Shown piece by piece: positions 47,752-57,644 of a stretch of 59,107 nucleotides of DNA (position 1 is the first letter of the stretch; the number at the start of each line of letters is the position of its first letter). The DNA is taken from the NCBI GenBank assembly GCA_012719235.1, contig JAAYAR010000090.1:1-59107 (forward strand), written 5' to 3'. The position numbers and the translations under genes are program-made. The stretch is from Clostridiales bacterium (GTDB taxonomy: Bacteria > Bacillota > Clostridia > Oscillospirales > Oscillospiraceae). The notes beneath the pieces were generated by a model. That model saw only the letters and a program-made list of their open reading frames with translations, was not told where the DNA came from and ran no database searches.

Positions 47752-48306
47752 ATGACAGACAACTATAACGAATATACTACTAAAATGGAAAAGACGATCG
47801 CCGCGCTGAGCAGCCAGTTCGACTCGGTGCGGGCCGGCCGCGCAAACGCGGCTGTTCTTGACAGGGTCACGGTCGATTATTACGGTCAGTCAATGCCGAT
47901 AGCACAGATAGCAACGATATCCTCACCCGATCCGCGCACGCTTGTGATTCAGCCCTGGGATGCCTCAACGCTGAAGAGCATAGAAAAAGCCATACAGATA
48001 TCGGATCTGGGCATCAATCCCCAGAACGACGGCAGGGTAATACGACTCGTGTTCCCGCAGCTCACCGAGGAGCGCAGAAAGGAACTCATAAAGCAGATCA
48101 AGAAATACTCCGAGGAGGCCAAAGTGGCGATCCGCAATATCAGGCGCGACGCGATGGATGCCGCCAAGGAAGAAAAGAAGAAATCCCTGATCACCGAGGA
48201 CGACCTCAAAAACGTCGAAAAAGATCTCAAGAATATTACGGATAAATACACGAACCAGATCGATAAGGTCTGCGCAAACAAGGAAAAAGAGCTCCTTGAG
48301 ATCTGA
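47752..48306 (+). CDS. frr: Ribosome recycling factor
   Basis: A 184-residue three-helix-bundle protein with the family motifs SVRAGRANAAVLDRVTVDYYG and ERRKELIKQIKKYSEEAKVAIRNIRR. RRF, with EF-G, splits post-termination ribosomes. The start follows GAAAGGAAAGG. It is the standard neighbour of pyrH. Confidence 0.97.
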   Translation: MTDNYNEYTTKMEKTIAALSSQFDSVRAGRANAAVLDRVTVDYYGQSMPIAQIATISSPDPRTLVIQPWDASTLKSIEKAIQISDLGINPQNDGRVIRLVFPQLTEERRKELIKQIKKYSEEAKVAIRNIRRDAMDAAKEEKKKSLITEDDLKNVEKDLKNITDKYTNQIDKVCANKEKELLEI

Positions 48307-48388
48307 GCCGTACAGTGCCCTTAAACGTGCCGCCCGCAGTTTCGCAGGCGGCGATTCGGGCGCGGCTCCGCTGTGAGGACGCGACAAT

Positions 48389-49135
48389 ATGAAGCTGAAC
48401 AGACAAAAGAAAAAAGCGGCGCCGAAGATTACCGACGGTCCTATACCCGAACATATTGCCATTATCATGGACGGCAACGGGCGCTGGGCATCCCGCAGAG
48501 GCCTGCCGCGAACCGCAGGCCACGCGGCAGGGAGCGAGGTATTCAGGACGATAGCGACCTATTGCAAAAATATCGGCCTCAAATATCTTACGGTATACGC
48601 GTTCTCAACGGAGAACTGGAAGCGGCCGGCTTCCGAGATAGAAGCAATTCTGGGACTCTTGGATAAATATCTCCGGGAAGCTGTCGAGAAGATGGAGCGG
48701 GACGGGATAAGGCTGGCCCTGTTCGGAGATCTTGCACCTCTGGGGGACAGTATCAGATCGCTCATCAGGCAGACCGAGGAGATAAACGAACGTATCGAAG
48801 GATTTCAGGTGAATCTCTGCCTCAATTACGGCGGCAGGGACGAGATCCGCCGCGCGGCGGCAGCTTTCGCGCGCGACTGCGTCGACGGAGTGCGCAGACC
48901 CGAGGAGCTCACGGAGGAGATGTTCTCGGGCTACCTCTACTCAAAAGGAATACCTGAGCCGGAACTTGTGATAAGACCGAGCGGAGAGCAGCGCATATCA
49001 AATTTCCTTCTCTGGCAGTCTGCATACAGCGAGTTCTACTACACGGACCTACTGTGGCCCGACTTTACTCCAAGTGAGATAGACCGCGCGATCGAAGCGT
49101 TCCGAAAAAGAGAAAGAAGATTCGGCGCCGTCTAG
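48389..49135 (+). CDS. uppS: Isoprenyl (undecaprenyl) diphosphate synthase
   Basis: A 248-residue cis-prenyltransferase that builds the C55 lipid carrier for peptidoglycan. The catalytic aspartate D28 lies in IMDGNGRWA, followed by the conserved TVYAFSTENWKRP block and the C-terminal IRPSGEQRISNFLLWQ and YTDLLWPDF motifs. It stands between frr and cdsA, as usual. The start has AGGA about 10 bases upstream. Confidence 0.95.
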   Translation: MKLNRQKKKAAPKITDGPIPEHIAIIMDGNGRWASRRGLPRTAGHAAGSEVFRTIATYCKNIGLKYLTVYAFSTENWKRPASEIEAILGLLDKYLREAVEKMERDGIRLALFGDLAPLGDSIRSLIRQTEEINERIEGFQVNLCLNYGGRDEIRRAAAAFARDCVDGVRRPEELTEEMFSGYLYSKGIPEPELVIRPSGEQRISNFLLWQSAYSEFYYTDLLWPDFTPSEIDRAIEAFRKRERRFGAV

Positions 49136-49172
49136 GCTGCCGGGACTTCACGCCCGAAAAGGAGAGATTTCC

Positions 49173-49976
49173 ATGAAAATCCGGCTTATCGCGGCGGCCG
49201 TCGGAGCGGCGGCTCTTGTACTTATCATCGTTTTCGCGCCGGCGGCAGCGCTGGCTGCCCTTATAGCTCTGCTTTCCGGGGCTGCGCTACTGGAACTGGG
49301 CAGGGCAACGGGAGCGGCGAAATACCTGTTTCCGTACGGGGTATCGGTGCTTTTCGCGATCCTGGTGCCGCTTTGGGCCTTTTTTGAGCAGAACACGCTG
49401 TTTGCGCAAATAGGCCTCATCCTGTATACTCTGATCCAGTTTTCGTGGCTGATGCTGAGGGCGCAGAAGGTGCGGTTTGAGGAGCTCTCGGGGCAGCTCT
49501 TCGCGTCGCTCCTGATACCTCTTTCGCTGCTGTCCCTTCTGAGCCTGCTGAAAATGGGCCGCGCATACCTGCTTCTGCCGTTCGTGATCGCGCTCGCGTC
49601 GGACACGGGAGCATATTTCGCGGGGACATATCTGGGTAAGCACAGAGCCGCCGGTAATATCAGCCCCGACAAGACGTACGAGGGCTTTATAGGCGGTTTA
49701 CTGGGGGCATTGGTAATTACGGCTGTTTACAGTGTGATCATGCTCCTGCTGTACAGGACCGTTTCATGGCTCGGTATCATAGCTTACGGGATACTGGGAT
49801 CCGCGATCGGCCAGTTCGGCGATATGGTGTTTTCCTATATCAAGCGGCAGTACAATACGAAGACCTTCGGAAAGCTGCTGCCGGGCCACGGAGGCGTGCT
49901 CGACAGGCTCGACAGCGTCATCTTCTGCGCGCCCTTCGTCCTTCTTCTCTTAACCGTGATACCTTTGTTTGAATAG
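49173..49976 (+). CDS. cdsA: Phosphatidate cytidylyltransferase
   Basis: A 267-residue polytopic membrane enzyme that makes CDP-diacylglycerol from phosphatidic acid and CTP. The conserved ASDTGAYFAG and SPDKTYEGFIGG motifs are followed by the family signature PGHGGVLDRLDS near the C-terminus. The start follows AAGGAGAG. It lies between uppS and dxr. Confidence 0.94.
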   Translation: MKIRLIAAAVGAAALVLIIVFAPAAALAALIALLSGAALLELGRATGAAKYLFPYGVSVLFAILVPLWAFFEQNTLFAQIGLILYTLIQFSWLMLRAQKVRFEELSGQLFASLLIPLSLLSLLSLLKMGRAYLLLPFVIALASDTGAYFAGTYLGKHRAAGNISPDKTYEGFIGGLLGALVITAVYSVIMLLLYRTVSWLGIIAYGILGSAIGQFGDMVFSYIKRQYNTKTFGKLLPGHGGVLDRLDSVIFCAPFVLLLLTVIPLFE

Positions 49977-49988
49977 GCGGGGCACGAG

Positions 49989-51152
49989 ATGGAACAAGTC
50001 GGATCAATCACCGTACTGGGTTCGACCGGCTCTGTCGGTACGCAGGCGATCCGGGCGGCGCTCAATCTCGGTCTTGCCGTGCGGGCTCTCACCGCCGGGC
50101 GCAACGTGGAGCAGATGGAGCGCCAGGCGAGGACTGTGAATCCCGAGCTCGTCGTCATGCATGACAGAGTGGCGGCTAAAAATCTGCGCATCCGCCTTTC
50201 GGATACTAAGACGCGCGTCGCATACGGCCGGGAAGCCGTGCGCGAGGCCGTTTTGATGTCCGATGCGGCCGTATGCGCGGTGAGCGGGATCGCGGCCCTT
50301 CCCGGAGTGTTGTTTGCCGCGCAGAGCGGGCGGCGTGTGGCGCTCGCCAATAAAGAGGCGATGGTTTGCGCGGGTTCTCTGATAAAAGCCGCGGCGAAAG
50401 AGAGCGGGGCGATGATCATTCCCGTGGACTCCGAGCACTCGGCTATATTCCAATGTCTTGAGGGGAATATTGACAGGGGAGAAATAGTAAAACTGATATT
50501 GACGGCGTCGGGGGGGCCGTTTTTCGGTAAAACAAAGGCGGAGCTTGAGAAAGTCACCGCCGCCGAGGCCCTTTGCCACCCGAACTGGAAAATGGGCCCG
50601 AAGATCTCGGTCGATTCGGCTACAATGATGAACAAGGGGCTGGAGATAATAGAGGCGATGCGCCTTTACGACCTGCCGAGATCGAAGATCTCCGTCGTTA
50701 TACACCCCGAGAGCGTGATCCATTCGCTCGTTGAATACTGCGACGGGGCTCTGCTGGCTATGCTCAGCCAGCCGGATATGCGGCTTCCGATCCAATACGC
50801 GCTGACCTATCCCGCCAGGCGTCCGACACAGATCCTGCCGCTCGACCTGGCGAGCTGCGGCCTTCTCAGTTTTTCAAGGCCGGACGAGGTCAATTTCCCT
50901 TGTCTGGCCATAGCTTCGCGGGTGAGCGAAGAGGGGGAACTGCACTGCACCGCAATGAATGCCGCAAATGAGGCGGCGGTCGGTGCGTTTTTGTCCTACA
51001 GGATCGGTTTCAACGATATACCGGAGATAATAGATGCGGTTTTGAATAAGATCGAATATCCCGGAGGAGATCCCGGGCTTGAGGCAGTGCTTGAAACGGA
51101 CAACGCAGCGCGCATGCTCGCCGAGCGGATCATCAGGCAGAGAGGTAGATAA
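49989..51152 (+). CDS. dxr: 1-deoxy-D-xylulose-5-phosphate reductoisomerase
   Basis: A 387-residue enzyme of the MEP isoprenoid pathway that converts DXP to MEP with NADPH. The nucleotide-binding GSTGSVGTQA motif is at residues 11-20; ANKEAMVCAG, VDSEHSAIFQ and the metal and substrate region SVDSATMMNKGLE are intact. It is followed without a gap by rseP. Its pathway partner ispG lies two genes downstream. Confidence 0.97.
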   Translation: MEQVGSITVLGSTGSVGTQAIRAALNLGLAVRALTAGRNVEQMERQARTVNPELVVMHDRVAAKNLRIRLSDTKTRVAYGREAVREAVLMSDAAVCAVSGIAALPGVLFAAQSGRRVALANKEAMVCAGSLIKAAAKESGAMIIPVDSEHSAIFQCLEGNIDRGEIVKLILTASGGPFFGKTKAELEKVTAAEALCHPNWKMGPKISVDSATMMNKGLEIIEAMRLYDLPRSKISVVIHPESVIHSLVEYCDGALLAMLSQPDMRLPIQYALTYPARRPTQILPLDLASCGLLSFSRPDEVNFPCLAIASRVSEEGELHCTAMNAANEAAVGAFLSYRIGFNDIPEIIDAVLNKIEYPGGDPGLEAVLETDNAARMLAERIIRQRGR

Positions 51153-52226
51153 ATGATCGTGTATATAATAATCGCAGTCCTGCTTTTCGGCATTATTATC
51201 ATAGTACATGAGCTGGGCCATTTTTGGACCGCAAAAGCGTTCGGAGTGAAAGTCAACGAGTTTGCGATCGGTATGGGCCCCGTTTTGCTGAAAAAGCAGA
51301 AGGGGGAAACGATGTACACGGTGCGGGCGTTCCCCGTGGGAGGGCTCTGTGCCATGGAGGGCGAGGACGAGGACTCGTTTGACCCGAGGTCCTTTCCGGC
51401 CCAGAGGGTCTGGAAGCGCTTCATAATCCTCGTTGCCGGGTCAGCGATGAATTTTCTGCTGGGCCTTCTTATCATTATGATCATTTACTCAGGCGCCGAG
51501 GCTTTTTATACGCCGGTGCTGTCGGGTTTCATGGACGGTTTTCCCTTTGAAGGAGAGGACGGTCTGATGGTCGGCGACAGGATCGTTTCGATAGACGGAG
51601 AGCATATCTGGATGTATTCAGACGTTTCGCTGTTTCTTTCGAGGGGCAACGGCAGCAGTTATGACCTTGTCGTACGGCGCGACGGAAAAAAAGTGCGCCT
51701 TGATGATTTTCCTCTCCGGCTCAGGGAGTACGAATACGAAGGACAGAAGCTTCAGCGGTACGGACTCATATTCGGCACGGAAGACGCAGGATTCTTTGCA
51801 AAACTCAGGTATTCTATGGCAAACAGCATGGATTTCGTGCGTTTCGTCAGACTTGGCATCTTTGATCTTCTCAGAGGAAACGCGGGCGTCAGGGATCTCA
51901 CAGGGCCCGTGGGTATTATCGGATATATGACTCAGGCAGGCGACAACTCGGCGTCGATCAGGGAGGCTGCGGAGAACGTTCTGTACTTTGCGGCGATGAT
52001 AGCAATAAACATCTCGATCATGAACATGCTGCCTCTTCCCGCTCTCGACGGCGGGCGCATCTTCTTCATGGTCGTTACCTGGGTCATTGAAAAGCTGACC
52101 CGGAGGCATGTGAACCCGAAATACGAGGGATATATCCACGCGGCGGGGCTGATGATCTTCCTCGGTCTCATGGTTTTTATCACGTACAGCGATATCGTCA
52201 GGCTCATAACGGGGAGCGGGGTGTAG
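51153..52226 (+). CDS. rseP: Site-2 intramembrane metalloprotease RseP
   Basis: A 357-residue M50 protease. HELGH at residues 19-23 lies in the first membrane helix, and the third zinc ligand is in PLPALDGGR. A PDZ domain lies between. Family members cleave anti-sigma factors and remnant signal peptides within the membrane. The ATG starts directly after the dxr stop codon. Its substrate here is unknown; no anti-sigma gene is in the window. Confidence 0.94.
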   Translation: MIVYIIIAVLLFGIIIIVHELGHFWTAKAFGVKVNEFAIGMGPVLLKKQKGETMYTVRAFPVGGLCAMEGEDEDSFDPRSFPAQRVWKRFIILVAGSAMNFLLGLLIIMIIYSGAEAFYTPVLSGFMDGFPFEGEDGLMVGDRIVSIDGEHIWMYSDVSLFLSRGNGSSYDLVVRRDGKKVRLDDFPLRLREYEYEGQKLQRYGLIFGTEDAGFFAKLRYSMANSMDFVRFVRLGIFDLLRGNAGVRDLTGPVGIIGYMTQAGDNSASIREAAENVLYFAAMIAINISIMNMLPLPALDGGRIFFMVVTWVIEKLTRRHVNPKYEGYIHAAGLMIFLGLMVFITYSDIVRLITGSGV

Positions 52227-52227
52227 C

Positions 52228-53271
52228 GTGACAAAAAGAATAATGGCGGGCAGCGTCCCTATAGGCGGAGGCGCCCCGGTCAGCATCCAGTCTATGCTGA
52301 AGGCAGATATCCGTAATATCGGGGAGATACGATCGCAGCTCGCCGCGCTTGAGGAAGCGGGCTGCGACATTGTACGCGCCGCCGTCCCCGATGCGGATGC
52401 CGCCGACGCGCTGGCGGAGCTCAAGAAGATGACCGGCATGAGCGTCGTGGCGGACATTCATTTTGACTGGCGGCTGGCTGTGCGGGCCGCTCGGGCCGGG
52501 GCCGACAAGATCCGGATCAACCCCGGGAACATCGGCTCGCGCGAGGGCGTCAGGGCTGTCGCTAAGTGCTGTCTCGAGCGGGGGATACCCATCCGCATCG
52601 GTGTTAATTCCGGCTCTCTCGAAAAAGGGGTCCTTGAGGAGTGCGGCAACGATCTGGCCGAGGCGATGGTGCGCTCCGCGCTCAGACAGGCCGAGCTCCT
52701 TGAAAGCTGCGGGTTCGGCGATATATGCGTTTCGCTTAAAGCCTCCGATGCGCCGGAGACAATAAGAGCGAACCGTTTGCTCTCAGCAAGGTGCGACTAC
52801 CCTATACATATAGGCGTCACAGAATCGGGGAACGTCGAGTACGGCACGATCAAGTCAGCCGTCGGCATAGGTTCCCTCCTGTGCGACGGGATAGGCGATA
52901 CGGTGCGCGTATCCCTGACCGCGGAACCCTGGCGGGAAGTCGTGGCGGCAAAGAATATACTGCGGGCTGCGGGAATCAGGCGCGGAGGGGTGGAGATAAT
53001 CTCTTGCCCCACATGCGGACGCACGAAGATAGACCTTATGGCACTCGCCAGGGAGGTAGAGGAGGGCGTTCGCGACATAAAAAAAGACCTAAAGGTCGCG
53101 GTCATGGGCTGCGTTGTAAACGGCCCCGGAGAGGCGTCAAACGCCGACTACGGGATAGCCGGGGGCTCGGACAGCGGCGTAATTTTTGCAAAAGGCAGGA
53201 TCATAGAAAAACTCCCGCAGTCGCAGCTTGCAAAGAAATTGATTTCTATGATCAGGGATGATAATGGCTAA
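52228..53271 (+). CDS. ispG: 4-hydroxy-3-methylbut-2-enyl diphosphate synthase
   Basis: A 347-residue [4Fe-4S] enzyme of the MEP pathway that converts MEcPP to HMBPP. The iron-sulfur motif CPTCGRTKIDL and the downstream GCVVNGPGEASNADYG are both present, as are the N-terminal TIM-barrel motifs VSIQSM and VADIHFDWRLA. The start is GTG, two bases after the rseP stop, with GGGGAG upstream. The two last codons overlap the polC start. Confidence 0.97.
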   Translation: MTKRIMAGSVPIGGGAPVSIQSMLKADIRNIGEIRSQLAALEEAGCDIVRAAVPDADAADALAELKKMTGMSVVADIHFDWRLAVRAARAGADKIRINPGNIGSREGVRAVAKCCLERGIPIRIGVNSGSLEKGVLEECGNDLAEAMVRSALRQAELLESCGFGDICVSLKASDAPETIRANRLLSARCDYPIHIGVTESGNVEYGTIKSAVGIGSLLCDGIGDTVRVSLTAEPWREVVAAKNILRAAGIRRGGVEIISCPTCGRTKIDLMALAREVEEGVRDIKKDLKVAVMGCVVNGPGEASNADYGIAGGSDSGVIFAKGRIIEKLPQSQLAKKLISMIRDDNG

Positions 53272-56200
53272 CGGAAAATACCCGCCGCTGCGCGAGGTGC
53301 TGCCGGGTTTTGTCCCCTCGCAGGAAGTCTGGCAGACTCTGCAAAGCGCGATAGTGTTCAAAGCGGCCATCAACAGCCGCTCCCGCACGATGGGACTGAC
53401 GTTGTCCTGCACGGCGGATGTGGATGAAGTGTCGCTTGAAACGCTTAAAGAAGAGATAAAGCGTTTTTACTCGCTGAGTGAAGTAACGATAGCGCTCGAG
53501 TCTGGCGGAGAGCGCCCGTCGCCGGCCGAGCCTGATGAACCCGGCGCTGCCGGGGATGACAGGGACCCGGCGGCAGCCTCCCTTGAAGAGGAGGAGTCTC
53601 CCGAGTCAGATGAATGCGGCGTTTTTTCCCGGGAAGGGGACCTGAGCGCGGAAAACGAATACACGGAAAACGATCCCTGCTGCGTGCCCGAGCGCGATGC
53701 GCCCGGGGATGAGAAAGAGGATCTTTTTGAAAAGGCCGAGCAGCTCAGGCGTGAGGCCTATAAACAGCTTGGCAGCGAAACGAAGAAGGCGAAAGCCTAC
53801 AGGTCGACCTGCCTCTACGGGAGCCACTTTAAAACGAAGACCATCCCCATGTCACAGCTGGGCCCGGATACCGGTTGGGTCGCCGTGGAGGGCGAGGTCT
53901 TCTCGGTCAACAACAGGCTGTTCAACAAAAGGGGAGCCGCGGTCATCAGCTTTGAGATAACGGATTATACAAACTCCGTAAGAGTTTCCAAGTACATGGA
54001 GATGGCCGAAGCGGCCCCGCTGATGGCGGCCATTAAGCCCGGAGTATGCCTTCGGGTCAAAGGGCGCATGACCCTGAACAAGTACGACGGGGACCTTGTG
54101 CTCGAGCCGGCCTCGATCGTGACGGCAAAAAAAGAGGAGCGTACCGAGTCCGCCCCGCAGCCGCGGGTCGAGCTCCACCTCCATACGCAGATGTCGGCAA
54201 TGGACGCTCTGACAAACGTAGAGGCCGTGATAAAGCAGGCGGCCGCGTGGGGTCAAAAGGCGATAGCGATCACGGATCACGGCGTTGCGCAGGCGTTTCC
54301 CGACGCAATGAAGGCGGCGAAAAAGTACGGCGTCAAAGTGATCTACGGTGTCGAGGCCTATCTTATCGAGGCTCCTTTCGTCCGTGGGAAAGCGGAGGGG
54401 CCGATAGATTCGGAGTTCATCGCGTTTGACGTTGAAACGACCGGGCTCGATCCCGCGTCGGACGTGATAATAGAGTACGGCGCCGTTCTTTTCAGAAACG
54501 GCGAGATCGCTGCGCGCTTTAACAGCTTCGCGGACCCCGGGCGCAGGCTGTCGCAGCAGATCACCGACCTCACGGGGATAACTGACGAAATGCTGTCAGA
54601 CGCCCCATCTCAGGGCGATGCTCTGCGGGCATTTTTAGATTTTGCGGGCGGAAGGCCCCTGGCAGCGCACAACGCCGATTTTGATATTGCTTTCCTCAGG
54701 AGCGCATGCGACAGGGAGGGCATACAGTACGACCCCTGCTATATAGACACCCTGGCGCTCGCTCAGACCATGCTGCCCGGGCTCGCCCACTACAGGCTCG
54801 ACGACGTCGCGGCGCATCTCAATCTGGGGGATTTCAGGCACCATCGCGCGCAGGACGACGCGGCTGTGGTCGCGAAGATAATCCACGAGCTGTTTGCGCG
54901 TCTTATCGACAGAGGCGTAAGTACCCTCGCGCAGGTGAACGACTGTATGGCCCCGTCAAAAGCCGCGCTGAGATCGCTCCAACGAAATTCGCGGCACGTG
55001 ATACTGCTGGCAGCTACGCAGGAGGGGCTTCGGAACCTGTATAAGCTTATCAGCTTCGCGCATCTCGAATATTTCTACCGCCACCCGCTGACGCCGCGGC
55101 ACCGCCTGGAGAGCCACCGCTCCGGACTGCTAATCGGAAGCGCGTGCGAGAGCGGGGAGCTGTTCAGGGCAGTCGTTTCGGGAGCGGGTGATACGGAACT
55201 TCGCAGGATAGCTTCCGCGTACGACTATCTTGAGATCCAACCGGTATGCAACAATGATTTTCTTATAAACGAAGGAAAAGCCGGGTCGACAGATGACCTG
55301 ATGGAGTTCAACAGGCGTGTCGTCCGCCTCGGCGAAGAACTCGGCATACCGGTCGTAGCCACCGGAGACGTGCATTTTCTTGACCCCAAAGACGAGATCC
55401 TTCGCAGGATACTGCTCGCCGGTAGCGGCTTTAAAGACTCGGACAGGCCGCTGCCCCTGTATTTCCGCTCGACCGCAGACATGCTCGGGCAGTTCGCGTA
55501 TCTCGGCGAGGAGAAAGCGTTCGAGGTCGTCGTTGCGAATCCGAACGCGATAGCGGACAGAGTCGGTGCGTTGTCGCCTGTCCCGACGGGGCTTTACCCG
55601 CCAAAGATCGATAACTCGCGTGAGGAGCTCGAATCTCTTGTATGGACAAGGGCGAAAGAGCTTTACGGCGACGATCTGCCGCCCGTTGTACGGGAGCGGC
55701 TCGAAGCCGAGATGAAAGACATAATCGGATGCAACTACGACGTCATATACATAAGCGCCGCGAGGCTCGTCCGCAGTTCAAACGAGGCCGGTTACCTCGT
55801 CGGCTCGCGCGGCTCCGTCGGATCATCCCTTGTGGCGTATATGGCGGGCATCACGGAAGTTAACGCCCTGGGCCCGCATTACCGCTGCCCGTCGTGCAGG
55901 GCGAGCGAGTTTGTTGACGACCCGGAGTATAACTGCGGCGCGGATCTTCCGGATAAGCTTTGTAAATGCGGCACGCCCTATGAAAAAGACGGTTTCTCGA
56001 TCCCGTTTGAGACATTTCTCGGATTCGGCGGCGACAAGATACCGGATATCGACCTGAACTTCTCCAGTGAGCACCAGGCGCAGGCACACCGGAATGTCGC
56101 TGAACTGTTCGGGGCAGACAAGTGCTTCAGAGCCGGGACCATCGGCACGCTCAAGGAGAAGACAGCTTACGGTTTTGTTAAGAAATACATTGAAGAGCGC

Positions 56201-57466
56201 GGCCTGAAATTCTCCCGCAGCGAGGAAAACAGACTTGCGCTGGGCTGCTGCGGGGTCAAGCGTACGACGGGCCAGCACCCGGGAGGGATCGTGGTCATCC
56301 CGAACGACATGGAGATATATTCTTTCTGTCCCGTACAGCACCCAGCCGACGACGCCGACAGCGGGATCATAACTACACACTTCGAATACCACGCAATGGA
56401 GGATAATCTTCTCAAGCTCGACCTGCTCGGGCACGATGACCCGACGATGCTCAAGATCATGGGAGACTCCACCGGCATTGACGTTCGCTCCATAAGGCTC
56501 GACGACAGCGCGACGCTGAGCCTGTTCACCTCTTCGGTGGTGCTGGGTTACAAGGACGACCCGATACTCGGCCCGACGGGCGCTACCGCGATACCGGAAT
56601 TCGGTACGGGGTTCGTGCGTGGGATGCTCGTTGAGACTCAGCCGAAAACATTCGAGGCGCTCATACGCATCTCGGGTTTTTCGCACGGTACCGACGTATG
56701 GCTCGGAAACGCGCGGGATTATCTGCTCAGCGGCACGGCGACCCTGCGTGAGCTGATCGGCTGCCGCGATGACATTATGTTAACTTTGATCGGCAAGGGG
56801 ATGCCGGAAACGCTGAGCTTCAGCATAATGGAATCGGTCCGGAAGGGCCGGGGGCTCAAAGACGAGTGGATCGAGGCTATGAAACAGCACGGAGTCCGGC
56901 AGTGGTATATAGACTCCTGCCAAAAATGCAGCTACCTTTTTCCGAAGGCACACGCCGCGGCGTACGTGATCATGGCGTTTCGAATAGCCTACTTCAAGGT
57001 CCATTACCCGATCCACTTTTATGCCGCATATTTCAGTGTCCGGGCCAAGGCGATGGACGCGGCCGTCATGTGTATGGGTATGGACACCGTGCGCGCGAAA
57101 CTGCGGGAGCTTACGTCGAAAAGCGACCTGAGCAAAGTGGAGGAGGATATGCTCGTCAGTCTTGAGGCCTGTTACGAGTTTTATCTTCGCGGATTCAAAT
57201 TTGCGCCGATAGACCTGTATACTTCCCATGCCAACCGGTTCACGATCCTGGACGACAAAACATTGCTGCCGCCGTTCAACTCCGTAAACGGTCTGGGAGA
57301 CAGCGCGGCAGCCGACATAGTGGAAAAAAGAGTGGGCGTAACGTTCGTTTCGGTCGATGATTTCGCAAGCATATGTACCAAAGTCACAAAGGCGCATATT
57401 GAGGGGCTGCGGGCGGTCGGTGCGTTTGACGGCCTGCCGGAGAGCGCGCAGCTCTCGCTGTTTTGA
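53264..57466 (+). CDS. polC: DNA polymerase III PolC
   Basis: A 1400-residue Gram-positive replicase. In order: N-terminal domain; an acidic, low-complexity linker (about residues 80-150); an OB-fold (about 190-290); a PHP domain from HLHTQMSAMDAL near 305; a DEDD 3'-5' proofreading exonuclease from FDVETTGLDP near 387; a CPSC...CKCG zinc motif near 890; and the polymerase core with DIDLNF near 930 and GQHPGGIVV. I chose the ATG at 53264; an upstream in-frame ATG at 53258 touches the AGGG. proS, its frequent neighbour, is absent. Confidence 0.97.
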   Translation: MANGKYPPLREVLPGFVPSQEVWQTLQSAIVFKAAINSRSRTMGLTLSCTADVDEVSLETLKEEIKRFYSLSEVTIALESGGERPSPAEPDEPGAAGDDRDPAAASLEEEESPESDECGVFSREGDLSAENEYTENDPCCVPERDAPGDEKEDLFEKAEQLRREAYKQLGSETKKAKAYRSTCLYGSHFKTKTIPMSQLGPDTGWVAVEGEVFSVNNRLFNKRGAAVISFEITDYTNSVRVSKYMEMAEAAPLMAAIKPGVCLRVKGRMTLNKYDGDLVLEPASIVTAKKEERTESAPQPRVELHLHTQMSAMDALTNVEAVIKQAAAWGQKAIAITDHGVAQAFPDAMKAAKKYGVKVIYGVEAYLIEAPFVRGKAEGPIDSEFIAFDVETTGLDPASDVIIEYGAVLFRNGEIAARFNSFADPGRRLSQQITDLTGITDEMLSDAPSQGDALRAFLDFAGGRPLAAHNADFDIAFLRSACDREGIQYDPCYIDTLALAQTMLPGLAHYRLDDVAAHLNLGDFRHHRAQDDAAVVAKIIHELFARLIDRGVSTLAQVNDCMAPSKAALRSLQRNSRHVILLAATQEGLRNLYKLISFAHLEYFYRHPLTPRHRLESHRSGLLIGSACESGELFRAVVSGAGDTELRRIASAYDYLEIQPVCNNDFLINEGKAGSTDDLMEFNRRVVRLGEELGIPVVATGDVHFLDPKDEILRRILLAGSGFKDSDRPLPLYFRSTADMLGQFAYLGEEKAFEVVVANPNAIADRVGALSPVPTGLYPPKIDNSREELESLVWTRAKELYGDDLPPVVRERLEAEMKDIIGCNYDVIYISAARLVRSSNEAGYLVGSRGSVGSSLVAYMAGITEVNALGPHYRCPSCRASEFVDDPEYNCGADLPDKLCKCGTPYEKDGFSIPFETFLGFGGDKIPDIDLNFSSEHQAQAHRNVAELFGADKCFRAGTIGTLKEKTAYGFVKKYIEERGLKFSRSEENRLALGCCGVKRTTGQHPGGIVVIPNDMEIYSFCPVQHPADDADSGIITTHFEYHAMEDNLLKLDLLGHDDPTMLKIMGDSTGIDVRSIRLDDSATLSLFTSSVVLGYKDDPILGPTGATAIPEFGTGFVRGMLVETQPKTFEALIRISGFSHGTDVWLGNARDYLLSGTATLRELIGCRDDIMLTLIGKGMPETLSFSIMESVRKGRGLKDEWIEAMKQHGVRQWYIDSCQKCSYLFPKAHAAAYVIMAFRIAYFKVHYPIHFYAAYFSVRAKAMDAAVMCMGMDTVRAKLRELTSKSDLSKVEEDMLVSLEACYEFYLRGFKFAPIDLYTSHANRFTILDDKTLLPPFNSVNGLGDSAAADIVEKRVGVTFVSVDDFASICTKVTKAHIEGLRAVGAFDGLPESAQLSLF

Positions 57467-57469
57467 CGA

Positions 57470-57494
57470 TAATAAACGTTTATTAACCGGTTAA
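57470..57494. promoter_or_regulatory. Two adjoining perfect palindromes between polC and pckA
   Basis: TAATAAACGTTTATTA (57470-57485) and TTAACCGGTTAA (57483-57494) overlap by three bases. They are too AT-rich and lack a T-run to be a good terminator, and lie just upstream of the pckA promoter, so an operator role is possible. No known regulator motif was recognised. Confidence 0.45.
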
Positions 57495-57509
57495 AAATCA
57501 TCAGAATGC

Positions 57510-57538
57510 TTTACAATATTTGCACGTTGTGCTAATGT
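57510..57538 (+). promoter_or_regulatory. Promoter of pckA
   Basis: TTTACA (57510-57515) and TAATGT (57533-57538) are 17 bases apart, about 105 bases before the start codon. The leader contains a strong hairpin, GCCGGCGG/CCGCCGGC (57597-57617), ahead of the ribosome site. Confidence 0.55.
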
Positions 57539-57596
57539 TATAAAAGTAAACAGTTTCACATTTTGATTCCGGAGAATCTTTACTTTATGAACTGCG

Positions 57597-57617
57597 GCCG
57601 GCGGGCACGCCGCCGGC
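57597..57617 (+). other. GC-rich hairpin in the pckA leader
   Basis: GCCGGCGG and CCGCCGGC form a perfect eight-base stem around a five-base loop. It ends 16 bases before the GGAGG of pckA. No T-run follows, so a role in translation or RNA stability is more likely than termination. Confidence 0.55.
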
Positions 57618-57644
57618 TGCGCGAAAATTATTCGGAGGTGCATG

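Noticed and set aside
55823-56686. A 287-codon minus-strand frame inside polC
   Set aside because: It is antisense to the polymerase core, has no ribosome site of note, and reflects GC-biased third positions.
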